Assembly (NCBI GenBank): GCA_964393895.1
Contig: CAYMWP010000059.1
Coordinates: 1-26,086 of the forward strand
Length of the DNA: 26,086 nt
Origin: B4-G1 sp964393895
GTDB lineage: Bacteria; Chloroflexota; Anaerolineae; B4-G1
Direction of reading: 5' to 3'
Positions 6,232-15,119 of the stretch are shown here, in pieces; position 1 is the stretch's first letter; the number at the start of each line of letters is the position of its first letter. A program made the position numbers and the translations under genes. The notes under the pieces were generated by a model. It made no database searches and was not told the origin of the DNA. It saw only the letters and a program-made list of their open reading frames with translations.

Positions 6232-7322
6232 TAGGCCACGCGCGGGCCAGCGGCGGTGTAGGTGTACACCAGTGTGACCGTAACGCTCTCGGCTAACCTG
6301 TTTGTACCAAACAGGCCACCATCCGCCCCGCTCCGTTGTACGTGTACATGAACACACCATCGTTGATAAGGTTCCCCCGTGCGTCCCAAGTATACCCCAC
6401 ACCTTTGGCCCAGGTCAAGCGGTTGGCGGCGTCATAAGTATAGGTGGTGACGAGCGTAGTCGTGATGGTGGCGCTGTGCACGGTGCGGTTGCCCACGGGG
6501 TCGTACCCGTACTCGAAGGACTCACCTGCCTGCCCCGAGCTTGTCGAAGGGGTAGAGTAGGAGGTCCCGTGAAGCAGTTGAGAGTCGGGGCTGTCAAGGG
6601 CACCGGTATGCCCACCAGCGCGACCGCCACTGCTGCCGCGCCGGGCACTGCCGGCCCTGGCTGCGCTCTGCCCGCCTCCTCGCCGGACACGGCCGGCTCC
6701 AGCCACGCACTGCCTGCCCCATTCTCCAGGACAAACGCCAGCCCCACCCGCTGCCCGGCGTAACCGCTCAGGTCTACCTCGATCTGGGTCCAGGCGGAGA
6801 CAGGCTCCGTGAGAGTCAGCACGGGACGCCAGGCCAGTTCGTCGTCCGTAGCGACCCGCACCTGCCCCACGCTCCCCTCCGGCAGATCGAAGCGCTGCCA
6901 AAAGCTCAGCGTAGGGGAAACCGCGTCCGTGAGGTCCAGTTGGTCCACCAGGATCAGGGCCGAGTCGCCCTCGAACCCCCGCCAGGCGGCCTCGCCACTG
7001 TGCGCCGTCGTCGTGACCAGCTGCCAACCGTTGACCGCCCGCCAGTTGGCCTGGGGCTACTCCATGTCGTCGTCGAAGGGCAGGGAATGCACCACCGGCG
7101 ATCTAGTCTCTGGCAGGGAGCCAGTGCGCGGCCCCGTCGTCGTCCGCGCAGAGGTCGCCATCGGCGCCAGGGCCAGCGCCAACAGAACACCTAGAAGAAG
7201 CGAAAAGCCAGCCCGGCGTATGCGCACAGCGCGTGGGGGGCTGGCCTGAGAGAGACGGACGGCGAAAATTCACGTCGTCACCCGCGAATTGCGGGGGGGA
7301 GGGGAGAACTAGCTGTTTTCAT
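6232..7322 (-). pseudogene. Decayed secreted protein with beta-sandwich and RHS/YD repeats
   Basis: The remnant begins at ATG 7322 behind a strong GGAGGTGACACG and reads MKTASSPLPP. It shifts frame at the seven-C run (7293-7299 on the plus strand). After a TGA it gives a signal-peptide-like RAGFSLLLGVLLALALAPM. A TAG at 7059-7057 interrupts the sequence after LPFDDDME. The frame then continues as a MAM/jelly-roll-like segment (SPTLSFWQRFDLPEGSVGQV, then DLSGYAGQRVGLAFVLENG). A frameshift leads into YD repeats (YGYDPVGNRT, YTYDAANRLTW, YTWDARGNLI). Another shift near 6300 leads to AESVTVTLVYTYTAAGPRVA and a TAA at 6234-6232. At least five lesions plus an apparent internal deletion make a functional product very unlikely. 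Intact relatives are large cell-surface RHS-type proteins. Confidence 0.82.
6525..6552. repeat. Short dispersed repeat inside the RHS pseudogene
   Basis: The stretch containing TGCCCCGAGCTTGTCGAAGG interrupts the YD-repeat region and encodes STSSGQAG on the minus strand. Its reverse complement, with TTCGACAAGCTCGGGGCA, resembles a short repeat I know from other Chloroflexota-like genomes. There is a single copy here, so its repeat nature rests on recall and would need a genome search. Confidence 0.4.
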
Positions 7323-7413
7323 CGTGTCACCTCCAAGAAGAAACGGGGCAGAAACTATGCCTCGAATAATCGTACACCATCCTCGCCGCCGGCGCAAATC
7401 AAGCCCTGACCCG

Positions 7414-10400
7414 CTATTGCATCTCACCCCGCTCCTGCAAGCCGAAATCGAGGGGGTCAAAGACGAGCACGCGGTTGCTGCCAGAGTCGGTCACATAGAT
7501 CGAGCCGTCCCCTCCCACGGCGACGCCGATAGGCAAAGTGAAAGAGCTGGCGTCGGAGCCGTACTGGCCGAAGGAGAGCACGTAACCGCCCAGGCCATCG
7601 AACACCAGCACCCGGTAGTAGCCGGGGTCGGTGACGTAGACGTATCCCTGCGCGTCCACCGCCAGGTAGGGTTTTTCCTCAGATAGCCCGGCGTCCCAGC
7701 CCTCGATGGGCCACTGGCGCAGGAACGCGCCAGACTCGTCAAAGACCTGCACGCGCCGGTTCCACGTATCGGCGATGTACACGCCCGCCGCAGACGGCGG
7801 GGCGCCATTGGGGGCGATGGCAATGCCCACCGGCTCGTCCAGGTAGCCCTCCAGCACGCCCCCCCCACCCCACTGGGAGACGAACTCGCCGTCCGGCTCA
7901 AAGACCTGGACGCGCTTGTTGCCCGTGTCGGCGACGTAGATGCGCCCGTCGGAGCCGACGGCGACGTCGCGCGGGCCGTAAAAGGCACCCTGCCCCAGCG
8001 GGTCATCGAGCCCGTACTGGCCGAACAGCCCCCAGAAAGCGATCAGGTTGCCCTCCCCGTCCAACCTTTGGATGCGATGGTTCCAGGTATCGGCGACGTA
8101 AATGCCCGCCGCAGACGGCGGGACGCCACCGGGAGCGACGTCCACGCCCCACGGCTCGAGAAAGCCCTGCGGCGTCCCCGATTCCACGTCCACGCCGGAT
8201 TCCCTCCCCCAGGCGGCGACGAACTCTCCGTCGGGCGTGAACTTTTGGATGCGGTCGTTGCCAGAGTCAACGACATAGATGAACCCGTCGGGGCCGACGG
8301 CGACGTCACGCGGCATCTGGAATTGTCCCGGCGCCGCGCCTTCGCTCCCGAACACCTGTCGCGCGGTCAGTTCCATCCAGCCCTCGGCGTAGGGGTCGGT
8401 CGGCCCGATCTCGGTCGGAGTGATCGCCCCCAGGTCCCACATCTGGGCCGCCACGTCGCGGCGGATGTAGAGGCGGTAATCGCTGCGCAAGGGCCACTCG
8501 TCGAGGGTGTGCCGCTGGGTGACGCCGGGTAGTTCGTCGTAGCGGCGATAGTCGCGGTCATACCAGATGTCCCACAGCGCGGCGCGGGTCTGGGTGTCGG
8601 TTAAGACTTGTGTGATGCGGGACCAGGTCAGGTCACGATAGTCCTCCATCGGCCACCACAGGTAGGTGTAGGTGTTGACCATATAGTCGTTGCCCATATA
8701 GGGGGCCACGGCGTCCCAATCTCCCCGGCCGGCGATGACGACCGGGGCGTCTAGCTGCTCGCGCGTCGGGTTTTCGCCATAGAAGGCGGCGTTGGGATAA
8801 TCGCGCAGTTGCCAGTACCACAACGTGGAGCCGTCGGCGCCGTAGGCTATCTCGATGAGGCGCGGGTCGCCGACGGTGCGGCGGGAAAGCTCTTCGATCT
8901 GCCCCATAGTATCGTGGACGGCCGGAGCGGCGTGAGCATAGACCAGGAACTCGGTCGGGTAATCATAGTTGATGTAGCAAAAGCGGTAGGTGGTGCGGAC
9001 GGTGACGAGGGTCGGCAGGAGGAGCAGGACGAGCAACAGGATGCGGAGGGCCAGTCGCCACCCGCTGCGATATGCCAGGTAGCCCAACCCGGCGCCAAAG
9101 GCCAGGACGCCGAGCAAAGCGCCCAGGAACTTGCCGGTGACGTCCAATTGGGCCAATTCGTACCCCCGGAAAGGGCCGGCGGCGGCCGCGCCGAAAAAGG
9201 TCACCAGCGCCACGAGGAACGGTGGAGCGACGAGCAGCAGCAGCCAGGATTTCCGTTCCAGCGCCTGCCGCCAGTCAACCCCATCAATCAGCCGCCCGAT
9301 CAGCCAGCCGGAGAGCAGGATCATCGGCAGCGCCAGGTGGACGGTGAGCCACGGCATCCTCTCGCCGGCGTAGGAATAGGCGATCCAGGCCAGCACGCTC
9401 CACCACAAAAGGAAGAACGTCCAACGTCCAATGTCCGATGCCAGGCGCCCAATGTCCGACGTCACCCGGCGGACGGCGACGTAGACCAAAGCGACAATGG
9501 AGAGCAGGAACGGCAGGTACTCGTAAAAGGCCGTCATGACCAGGTAATAGTACGGCGGCTGGCTGCCCCGCTCGACCTCCTGTTGCGCCAGCCAGTAGCC
9601 CAGGGAGCCGATCAGCCCGCTGGCGATACCGGTGCCATTGGTAAAGATGGTCGTGAACAGGACGACGAAAATGGCATAGTGGACGGCGGCCGCGATGCTC
9701 CAGCGGCGCCAATCCCAGGCCATCCCAACCGCCACAGAGAGCGCCAACACGAATATCAGGATGACGGCCGAGTACCAGATGTGGGGCGAGGTGTATTGAA
9801 GCGGGTCGAGAGTAGCCAGGTTGGCCCAGAAGGAGGAGGCCTCGAGCGCAGGATTACGACCTACCACGAACGCGCCCACCTTGCCGGCCAGCGTGATGGG
9901 GACGGCCGAGAGGAACGGCAGACAGAGCGTGCCCAGGACGACGATGAGGTCGAAGGAGCGATAGTCGCGCAGGTCGCGCCACACGCCGGCGAGCAAGGAA
10001 ACCATCACCGCCAGCAGCGCCAGCGCGGCCCAAACGGCGCCCACGTACACGGCGAACGGCTGCGGCTGCGGCGGCATCCCTTCGGACGTACCCTCCCCCG
10101 TCTGCTGGCCCAACGTCGTATACAGGCCGCCGCCCAGGATAAGCAACCCGACCGCCACGAACGCCAACGCGATCAGGAACACGGCCCTCCAACCCTCGTT
10201 CGGCCAATCTCGCCCCAGCGCCTGGACTGCGAACAGGACGACGAGGAAAAAGCCAAAGATGGCGTTATAGATGAAGGCGACCTCTTTGGCGGCAAACGTC
10301 AGCGAGACGCCGGCCGCCATCAGGTAGAGCCAACGCTCGCGACCATCGCGCAGGTAGGAGAAAATGGCATAGATGACGACGAGCGAAAAAATGATCACGG

Positions 10401-10827
10401 GGATGTCGTGGCGGATGTAGCGCGAGTAGTAGGCGATGGAAGGGGAGATTAGCAAAAAGAAGGAGGCGACGAGCGCGCCGCTCCGCCCCAGCCAGCGGCG
10501 CAGCAAGTAGGGAAACGCCACCAGCGCCACCCCCAGCAGCGCGACCGGCACGCGGGCGCTAAAGTCATTATCGCCAAAGAGAAAATAGGAAAAGGCCGTG
10601 GCCTCGAACAGGAACGGCCCGTGCATCAACGGGTTGTGCTGGAAGCCGTAGCCGGCGTACAGGTTCCACGAGTACTTGGTGTGGATGCTCTCGTCGTGAC
10701 TCTGCACCCGGTCGCCCAACCCCCACAGCCGCGTGGCGAGGGCCAGCACGATGATGATGAGGTAGAGGGTTTTCTCCCAATCCAGTTTGACGTAATCGCC
10801 CAGGGGTTTGTTCAGTAGTTGTTCCAT
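7414..10827 (-). CDS. Agl23-like GT-C membrane protein fused to NHL propeller
   Basis: A 1137-residue protein. The N-terminal half is a polytopic GT-C membrane domain of the Agl23-like family (TIGR03663), related to protein O-mannosyltransferases. The invariant family residues are visible: DE at 45-46 (SHDES) in the first extracytoplasmic loop and HGP at 69-71. About 13 hydrophobic segments run to about residue 620. A soluble region follows, and from about 820 there are six NHL repeats (DSGNDRIQKF, DTWNHRIQRL, DTGNKRVQVF, DTWNRRVQVF, DPGYYRVLVF, DSGSNRVLVF), enough for a closed six-blade propeller, probably outside the membrane. AGGATG precedes ATG 10827. Agl23-like genes are known to sit near DUF2298 genes, as here. 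The sugar donor and acceptor are unknown. Confidence 0.88.
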   Translation of the reverse strand: MEQLLNKPLGDYVKLDWEKTLYLIIIVLALATRLWGLGDRVQSHDESIHTKYSWNLYAGYGFQHNPLMHGPFLFEATAFSYFLFGDNDFSARVPVALLGVALVAFPYLLRRWLGRSGALVASFFLLISPSIAYYSRYIRHDIPVIIFSLVVIYAIFSYLRDGRERWLYLMAAGVSLTFAAKEVAFIYNAIFGFFLVVLFAVQALGRDWPNEGWRAVFLIALAFVAVGLLILGGGLYTTLGQQTGEGTSEGMPPQPQPFAVYVGAVWAALALLAVMVSLLAGVWRDLRDYRSFDLIVVLGTLCLPFLSAVPITLAGKVGAFVVGRNPALEASSFWANLATLDPLQYTSPHIWYSAVILIFVLALSVAVGMAWDWRRWSIAAAVHYAIFVVLFTTIFTNGTGIASGLIGSLGYWLAQQEVERGSQPPYYYLVMTAFYEYLPFLLSIVALVYVAVRRVTSDIGRLASDIGRWTFFLLWWSVLAWIAYSYAGERMPWLTVHLALPMILLSGWLIGRLIDGVDWRQALERKSWLLLLVAPPFLVALVTFFGAAAAGPFRGYELAQLDVTGKFLGALLGVLAFGAGLGYLAYRSGWRLALRILLLVLLLLPTLVTVRTTYRFCYINYDYPTEFLVYAHAAPAVHDTMGQIEELSRRTVGDPRLIEIAYGADGSTLWYWQLRDYPNAAFYGENPTREQLDAPVVIAGRGDWDAVAPYMGNDYMVNTYTYLWWPMEDYRDLTWSRITQVLTDTQTRAALWDIWYDRDYRRYDELPGVTQRHTLDEWPLRSDYRLYIRRDVAAQMWDLGAITPTEIGPTDPYAEGWMELTARQVFGSEGAAPGQFQMPRDVAVGPDGFIYVVDSGNDRIQKFTPDGEFVAAWGRESGVDVESGTPQGFLEPWGVDVAPGGVPPSAAGIYVADTWNHRIQRLDGEGNLIAFWGLFGQYGLDDPLGQGAFYGPRDVAVGSDGRIYVADTGNKRVQVFEPDGEFVSQWGGGGVLEGYLDEPVGIAIAPNGAPPSAAGVYIADTWNRRVQVFDESGAFLRQWPIEGWDAGLSEEKPYLAVDAQGYVYVTDPGYYRVLVFDGLGGYVLSFGQYGSDASSFTLPIGVAVGGDGSIYVTDSGSNRVLVFDPLDFGLQERGEMQ
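7784..7801. repeat. In-frame palindrome in NHL blade 4
   Basis: CCCGCCG-CAGA-CGGCGGG has a 7-bp stem and 4-nt loop. It adds PPSAA within the loop just before a propeller strand. An identical 18-bp copy occurs at 8105-8122, while the flanking sequences of the two copies have diverged. Confidence 0.65.
8105..8122. repeat. In-frame palindrome in NHL blade 2
   Basis: Identical to the 18-bp palindrome at 7784-7801 and placed at the equivalent position of another blade, again encoding PPSAA. Either the element inserted twice, or one pair of blades arose by duplication and the palindrome has stayed unchanged. Confidence 0.65.
9416..9464. repeat. Heptad-like repeat tract inside Agl23-like gene
   Basis: Degenerate units of about 7 bp (AACGTCC AACGTCC AATGTCC GATGCCA, then AATGTCC GACGTCA) encode a loop reading RRVTSDIGRLASDIGRW between transmembrane segments. 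The tract keeps the reading frame and looks unlike the surrounding hydrophobic code. Confidence 0.65.
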
Positions 10828-10838
10828 TTCTGCATCCT

Positions 10839-10906
10839 ATGTCTCACGTCCTACGTCTCGCGTCATACGTTCTGCGCTCTACTCCTTACTCCCCTACCCC
10901 CGATTC
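10839..10906. repeat. Heptad-like tract between and into GT-C genes
   Basis: Successive 7-bp units (CTCACGT, CCTACGT, CTCGCGT, CATACGT, TCTGCGC, TCTACTC, CTTACTC, CCCTACC) fill the 58-bp gap between two genes. The tract runs into the 3' end of the upstream gene, supplying its last residues and stop codon. Confidence 0.68.
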
Positions 10907-12622
10907 CAGCCAAAGCACGGCCCACTGCTCGGCCGCGGGCGGCGCGGGGGTGCGACGGCGCAGCAGCCACCCGACGGCAGCTTCACAACGGGGCGGCCAG
11001 CCCCAGATGCAACGGACCCCGGCGGGATCCCAGCCACGCCGGAGGACGAAATCCTGCCCCGCGTATTCCCCATCCGCCAAGGCCAGGTCGCGCCGTGACG
11101 TCACCAACGCCAGGCCGGCCTCGTCCGCCGCCAGGCTTTCGACCCGGCGGGCGGCGCTGAAATCGCGCAGGTACCAGGTCAGGACCAAATCGGGCCCGGC
11201 CTCAAAGAGGAACGGCAGCGTCGTCGGGATGCCGGTCTCGCGCCAGGAGAGGTCGCGCAGCGTCTGCACCAGGTCGCGCACTTCGAGGGCCGTGGGTGCG
11301 GTCAACAACGTCTCTCGCGGGTCGGACGGGCGCACGTGCGCCACTCCCCAGCCGGCCGAGATGGTGACCGCCAGGAGCAGAACGCCCACCCCCACGGCAG
11401 CGCCGCGCAAGGCGGCGTCGGGCCGTATCGCCAGCGCGTACATCGCCCCCAGTATGACCTGCAGCGCGATCACCAACGAGAACAGAAACAGGTCCGTGTA
11501 ATCACCCCGCGCCGCGTAGCGCGCGAGCACGAGATAAGTGTGCGCCCACAAAACCACCACCACGGGGACGTACATCCCCTCGCTGAGCCAGTCCCCTCGC
11601 TCCTGCAGGCTGCTGACCAACGCTTCGACGGCGATACCGGCCAGCATCGCCAGCGGCAGAACGACCCACAGCGTATCCAACGGCGTCCGGCCCGGCATCA
11701 GGCTCAACAACAATACTCCCAATCCGGCCCACACCCCCAGTAGCTCGCCCAGGCGCTGCTCGCGCCGGACGACCCACACCAACCCAACGAGGCCAAAGAG
11801 CAAGGCCCACGGCTCATAGACGGTCAGAATGGTCAGGGGCGCCGCGGCAGGATTGAACGCCGCTCCAAAGCGAGCGATCCAGGCCAACGCCAAGTCTCCC
11901 GCAGCGCCCAACCCGGCCAGGTTCCAGCCCAGCCCGGTCGAGAACGCGAGGATGCCCAACGAACAATGAGCAATGAACGATTTCCAATGTTCAACGTCAA
12001 AAGTCAAACGTGAAACGTGACCTGGTTGGAGCCAGGCGATGATCAGCCAGGCCAGGGCCAGAGTCAGCAACAGCCCGTAGGCCGCCGGGCTGCTGGTCAC
12101 GGCCAGCGCCAGGCCCACGGCCGAGAGGGTCAGCCAGGAGCGATTGTGCGTATCAGAAAAACTGACCAACCCGCCCAGGAAAAGCATCCCGCCCACGGCG
12201 GCCACGCCCGCGCCATCCAGTTGACGCGCGGCGACGAGCGCAGTGGGAGAAAGGGCCAGGTATAGGCCGGCCGCCAACGAGCCCACGCGGCCAATGCGCC
12301 GCCGGAACAAGAGCGGCGTGAGCGGCAGCGCGCTGCCCAAGAGAGCGGGCCACAGGCGGGATATGACATCGCTCGAGCCGGAGAGGGTGAACAAGAACGC
12401 GTTGAGCGCAAAAAGCAAGGGGCTATAGTCCGCCTGGGGCATGCCCTGCCCGGTGACGGCCCGCCAGGCGAGCAGCGCTTCGCGGGCCTCGCGCTCGTTG
12501 AGCGGAGCGGCGTCGAGGCGGGAGAGACGGAGCGCCAGGGCGACGAGGACGACGAGCACCCACAATGCAGTCTCGATCGTGATTTGGGATTTGGAATTTG
12601 GGGGTTGGGGTTCGCTATTCAT
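10886..12622 (-). CDS. GT-C family membrane glycosyltransferase-like protein
   Basis: A 578-residue polytopic membrane protein of the GT-C / PMT-like superfamily. The first transmembrane segment (about 17-34) is followed by RLSRLDAAPLNEREAREALLA (32-52). Its acidic NERE occupies the loop where this superfamily has the catalytic acidic pair. About 11 further hydrophobic segments follow, and a soluble C-terminal part (about 440-578) includes VRDLVQTLRDLSWRETG and a cysteine-containing end. The start overlaps the DUF2298 gene stop by 8 nt. The Agl23-like gene starts 58 nt downstream. Its N-terminus and C-terminus are both built from repeat-derived sequence, so the true ends of the ancestral protein are uncertain. 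The substrate is unknown. Confidence 0.83.
   Translation of the reverse strand: MNSEPQPPNSKSQITIETALWVLVVLVALALRLSRLDAAPLNEREAREALLAWRAVTGQGMPQADYSPLLFALNAFLFTLSGSSDVISRLWPALLGSALPLTPLLFRRRIGRVGSLAAGLYLALSPTALVAARQLDGAGVAAVGGMLFLGGLVSFSDTHNRSWLTLSAVGLALAVTSSPAAYGLLLTLALAWLIIAWLQPGHVSRLTFDVEHWKSFIAHCSLGILAFSTGLGWNLAGLGAAGDLALAWIARFGAAFNPAAAPLTILTVYEPWALLFGLVGLVWVVRREQRLGELLGVWAGLGVLLLSLMPGRTPLDTLWVVLPLAMLAGIAVEALVSSLQERGDWLSEGMYVPVVVVLWAHTYLVLARYAARGDYTDLFLFSLVIALQVILGAMYALAIRPDAALRGAAVGVGVLLLAVTISAGWGVAHVRPSDPRETLLTAPTALEVRDLVQTLRDLSWRETGIPTTLPFLFEAGPDLVLTWYLRDFSAARRVESLAADEAGLALVTSRRDLALADGEYAGQDFVLRRGWDPAGVRCIWGWPPRCEAAVGWLLRRRTPAPPAAEQWAVLWLESGVGE
11960..12018. repeat. Heptad-like repeat tract inside GT-C gene
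   Basis: Units such as GAACAAT, GAGCAAT, GAACGAT, then GTCAAAC and GTGAAAC encode a loop RLTFDVEHWKSFIAHCSLG between membrane segments. The pattern matches the other tracts in this cluster. Confidence 0.55.
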
Positions 12623-15119
12623 ATCGGTAGATAGTCACATTTCCGGTATCGTAGACGATCTCCATCATCTGGGCGAATTTGTCCAGGCCAGGGGCAGGGT
12701 AGCGCGTCCGCTCCAGCGGCCCGACGTAGACGTAACTTATACCATACTTGTCCAGCAGGGTCAAGACCTCGTCCAGATTCGTGCTGGTGTAGAGCGTCTC
12801 GATATCCGGCTCACGACGGGCTTGTTCGTCATAGTTTCCGCGCCATTGGTGCTCGTGTCCGGCCCAACCGAGGAGCGTGGGTAGCCCAGTGTGAGCGGAG
12901 ATGCGGCCTTCGTAGACGTAGGCCCGGAAGCGGTCGCCTGGGGTCTCCAGGATGACGGGCGCACCACTGACGTTCTCGTTGAGCCAGGCGATGGCGGCAT
13001 AGTCATCGGGGTACAGCCCGGCCAGGTAAGCGGCGCCGTCGAGCGTGGGCGGGCCGCCGTACTCGCCGGCGCGGGCCGGGATCGCCAGCGCGGGGTAGAT
13101 CAGGCCGGCGACGATGAAAAGCGCGGCGGCGACGACAACCATCGCCCTGCCGCGGCGGATGAATTCCGCCAGCGCGTAGGCCCCAGCGATACCCCACAGC
13201 ACCCAGGCCTGGAAGTAGAACTTGAAGACGGTGTTCATGCGAATGCCGAAATTATCTCGCAAGTAAATGTACTCGACGCTGAGTGTGAGGAGAGCACCAG
13301 TAGCAAAGAGGAGGAGGGCAAAACTGGAGATTGGAGATTGGAGATTGGAGATTGGAGATTTGCGAACGAGTATGAAAACGATGGTGGTGAGGAGAGCAAC
13401 GAGGCCAAGAGCGACCCAGGGATTGAGCAACCGCGCCAGCAGACTGCTCCAGATGAGAGCGCGAGCGTCTGCCACGTCCTCCAGGCCGGGGATCGGGCCG
13501 CCGCGCAGCCAGGCAGCCACATAAGCGGCCGGGCCTTGGTCGGGAATAACTCCCCACCAGATCAAGAGCACCGTCAGGCCCAATAACACCACCAGCACGC
13601 CGAGAATAGAGAGCGCCACGACAAACGTCCACCTGACCACCTCGTGGGCCGGTACGCCGCGCCGTCGCGCCTGGTCGGCCACAAAAGCGACGACAATGAA
13701 AAAGAGCGGCCCGAACATTATCAAGAACTGTAACAAACGGGTGGCATTGAACAGGTTGACCAGAACACCCCCGGCCTGAGACTGAAAGCCGATCCAGAAA
13801 GGAAAATAGAGAACGACGCCCAGGATGAGGAGAGGAATAAAGAGGAACGTGAAACGTAATGCGTAATAGCGTAACGCGGCGTGATGCGTAATGGCGTAAT
13901 GCGCGCCGCGTGAGTGGGCAAGAATGTAGGCGGCGACGAAGACGAATAAATAGATGGGAAAATCCCAGGTGTTGAGAAAACCCAGGCCGCCCAGGCAGAG
14001 GGCGTAGACGAAGAATTCCCAGAGTGAGATGTGGGGCGTGAAACGTGATTCGGCCCGACCGCTGTGGCCGGCGTTCGTCGTTGGGGATTCGCCATGCATT
14101 ATTCGCAAGTAGAGGTCGAGGGCCAGGGTGAGAGCCAGGAGGACAAAGGGCAGCGCCAGCACGTGAGGGTGCATGTCGCCCAAGAGAAAGCTAAAGGCAG
14201 GGAACTCGTCAATGACCTCCTGCTCCGCTCCCCACGGGGTATAGTCCTGGAGCACACGGGAGGCCTGCCACCACCAGAAAAAGCGCGTGGGCACCCAACT
14301 GCCCTCGGCAAAGGAAGGCAGTGTGATCTTGGCGGTGCGAGGGTCAATCCACAGCCAGAGAAAAGGCGTGCCAATACCCCGAGCGTGGAGCACCTCCAGC
14401 AAGCCCTCCAGGTTGCCCATCACGGCCAGCAGCAACGGGCCGAGCAGTGCGCCCAGAGTTGCGGAGAAACCGGATTTTTCAGAAAAAACCTGGTTTCTTT
14501 CGGCCGCGACGAGATTGTAGACCAAGCTGAACGAACCTGTGCAGGTGAGAGCAAACAGAGCGGCGATGCCCAGGTTGAAAGCAATTGAAGGAGGGACGGT
14601 CGCCAAGCGGGTCAGCATGGCGACGATGACGTAGCCAAAGTAATAATAAGAGATGCCAAAGCCGGAGAGCCAGGGGTCGTGGGGCGGGAACGTATCGGAG
14701 CGCAGAATGGCGCGCAGGAAGGCAATCTCCATCCACTTTTCGCCGCCGGCCGTCTGGATGCGCGGCATGTGGGCGCGGACCAGGCACCAGGCGGCAAAAG
14801 TAAAAGCGAACACCGCTTCAGTGACCAGCACAGTGCGCCAGGGGAGTTGGCTAGCTGGTTGATTGGTCAGGCGCAGGAGGAGGCCAGCAGCAGCCACGAG
14901 CGCCATGGCGACCAGGATGGCGCCCGAGGTGTTGTGCAGCCAGCCGAGGGTGTTCAACAGCCAAAAGGCCCAGCCGGCCAGCAAGAGGCCCAGCGGCTTG
15001 GATACACCATATCCACGGTCCGGCAGGTGGCGGAAGAGGCGCAAGCAGAGCGGCAGCGCCGCCAGGCCAAAGAGTTGGACGACGAGGTACCAACCAAGTG
15101 CTAGAAGGGCCTGATTCAT
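12615..15119 (-). CDS. DUF2298 / Chlor_Arch_YYY membrane protein
   Basis: An 834-residue polytopic protein of the Chlor_Arch_YYY family (TIGR03662; DUF2298), whose function is undetermined. The defining motif is SYYYFGYVIV with the tyrosines at 158-160. It is preceded by GGEKWMEIAFLRAILRS and FPPHDPWLSG. Other family motifs are FPAFSFLLGDMHPHVLALP, FLNTWDFPIY and IRMNTVFKFYFQAWVLWG. The soluble C-terminal region ends with GLPTLLGWAGHEHQW and YVYVGPLERTRYP. The same motifs recur in the 1503-residue fusion protein further along. The start overlaps the anti-sigma stop (ATGA), and the stop overlaps the next gene by 8 nt. It is probably an extracytoplasmic sugar transferase component. Two repeat inserts disturb its length (13326-13360 and 14465-14497). 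Confidence 0.9.
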   Translation of the reverse strand: MNQALLALGWYLVVQLFGLAALPLCLRLFRHLPDRGYGVSKPLGLLLAGWAFWLLNTLGWLHNTSGAILVAMALVAAAGLLLRLTNQPASQLPWRTVLVTEAVFAFTFAAWCLVRAHMPRIQTAGGEKWMEIAFLRAILRSDTFPPHDPWLSGFGISYYYFGYVIVAMLTRLATVPPSIAFNLGIAALFALTCTGSFSLVYNLVAAERNQVFSEKSGFSATLGALLGPLLLAVMGNLEGLLEVLHARGIGTPFLWLWIDPRTAKITLPSFAEGSWVPTRFFWWWQASRVLQDYTPWGAEQEVIDEFPAFSFLLGDMHPHVLALPFVLLALTLALDLYLRIMHGESPTTNAGHSGRAESRFTPHISLWEFFVYALCLGGLGFLNTWDFPIYLFVFVAAYILAHSRGAHYAITHHAALRYYALRFTFLFIPLLILGVVLYFPFWIGFQSQAGGVLVNLFNATRLLQFLIMFGPLFFIVVAFVADQARRRGVPAHEVVRWTFVVALSILGVLVVLLGLTVLLIWWGVIPDQGPAAYVAAWLRGGPIPGLEDVADARALIWSSLLARLLNPWVALGLVALLTTIVFILVRKSPISNLQSPISSFALLLFATGALLTLSVEYIYLRDNFGIRMNTVFKFYFQAWVLWGIAGAYALAEFIRRGRAMVVVAAALFIVAGLIYPALAIPARAGEYGGPPTLDGAAYLAGLYPDDYAAIAWLNENVSGAPVILETPGDRFRAYVYEGRISAHTGLPTLLGWAGHEHQWRGNYDEQARREPDIETLYTSTNLDEVLTLLDKYGISYVYVGPLERTRYPAPGLDKFAQMMEIVYDTGNVTIYRYE
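13326..13360. repeat. Five perfect GGAGATT heptamers inside DUF2298 gene
   Basis: Five uninterrupted copies of GGAGATT (CCAATCT-type units on the coding strand) encode SPISNLQSPISS at about residues 587-598 of the DUF2298 protein. Because 7 is not a multiple of 3, gain or loss of one copy would shift the reading frame. Confidence 0.95.
13844..13912. repeat. Degenerate GTGAAAC/GTAATGC tract inside DUF2298 gene
   Basis: Units GTGAAAC, GTAATGC, GTAATAG, then CGTAACG, CGTGATG, CGTAATG and relatives encode HYAITHHAALRYYALRFTF in a loop before a membrane segment. This is the same repeat vocabulary as at 18184-18211 and 21838-21915. Confidence 0.68.
14465..14497. repeat. Palindromic insert in DUF2298 gene
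   Basis: GAAACCGGATTTTTC is mirrored by GAAAAAACCTGGTTTC across two bases, an imperfect inverted repeat of about 15 bp. It encodes roughly NQVFSEKSGF at about residues 208-218, an open-reading palindromic insertion in an otherwise membrane-type sequence. Confidence 0.6.

Noticed and set aside
8809..10452. 547-residue plus-strand frame antisense to the Agl23-like gene
   Set aside because: Very rich in Q, D, E and R, as expected when hydrophobic membrane code is read backwards; no recognisable motif.
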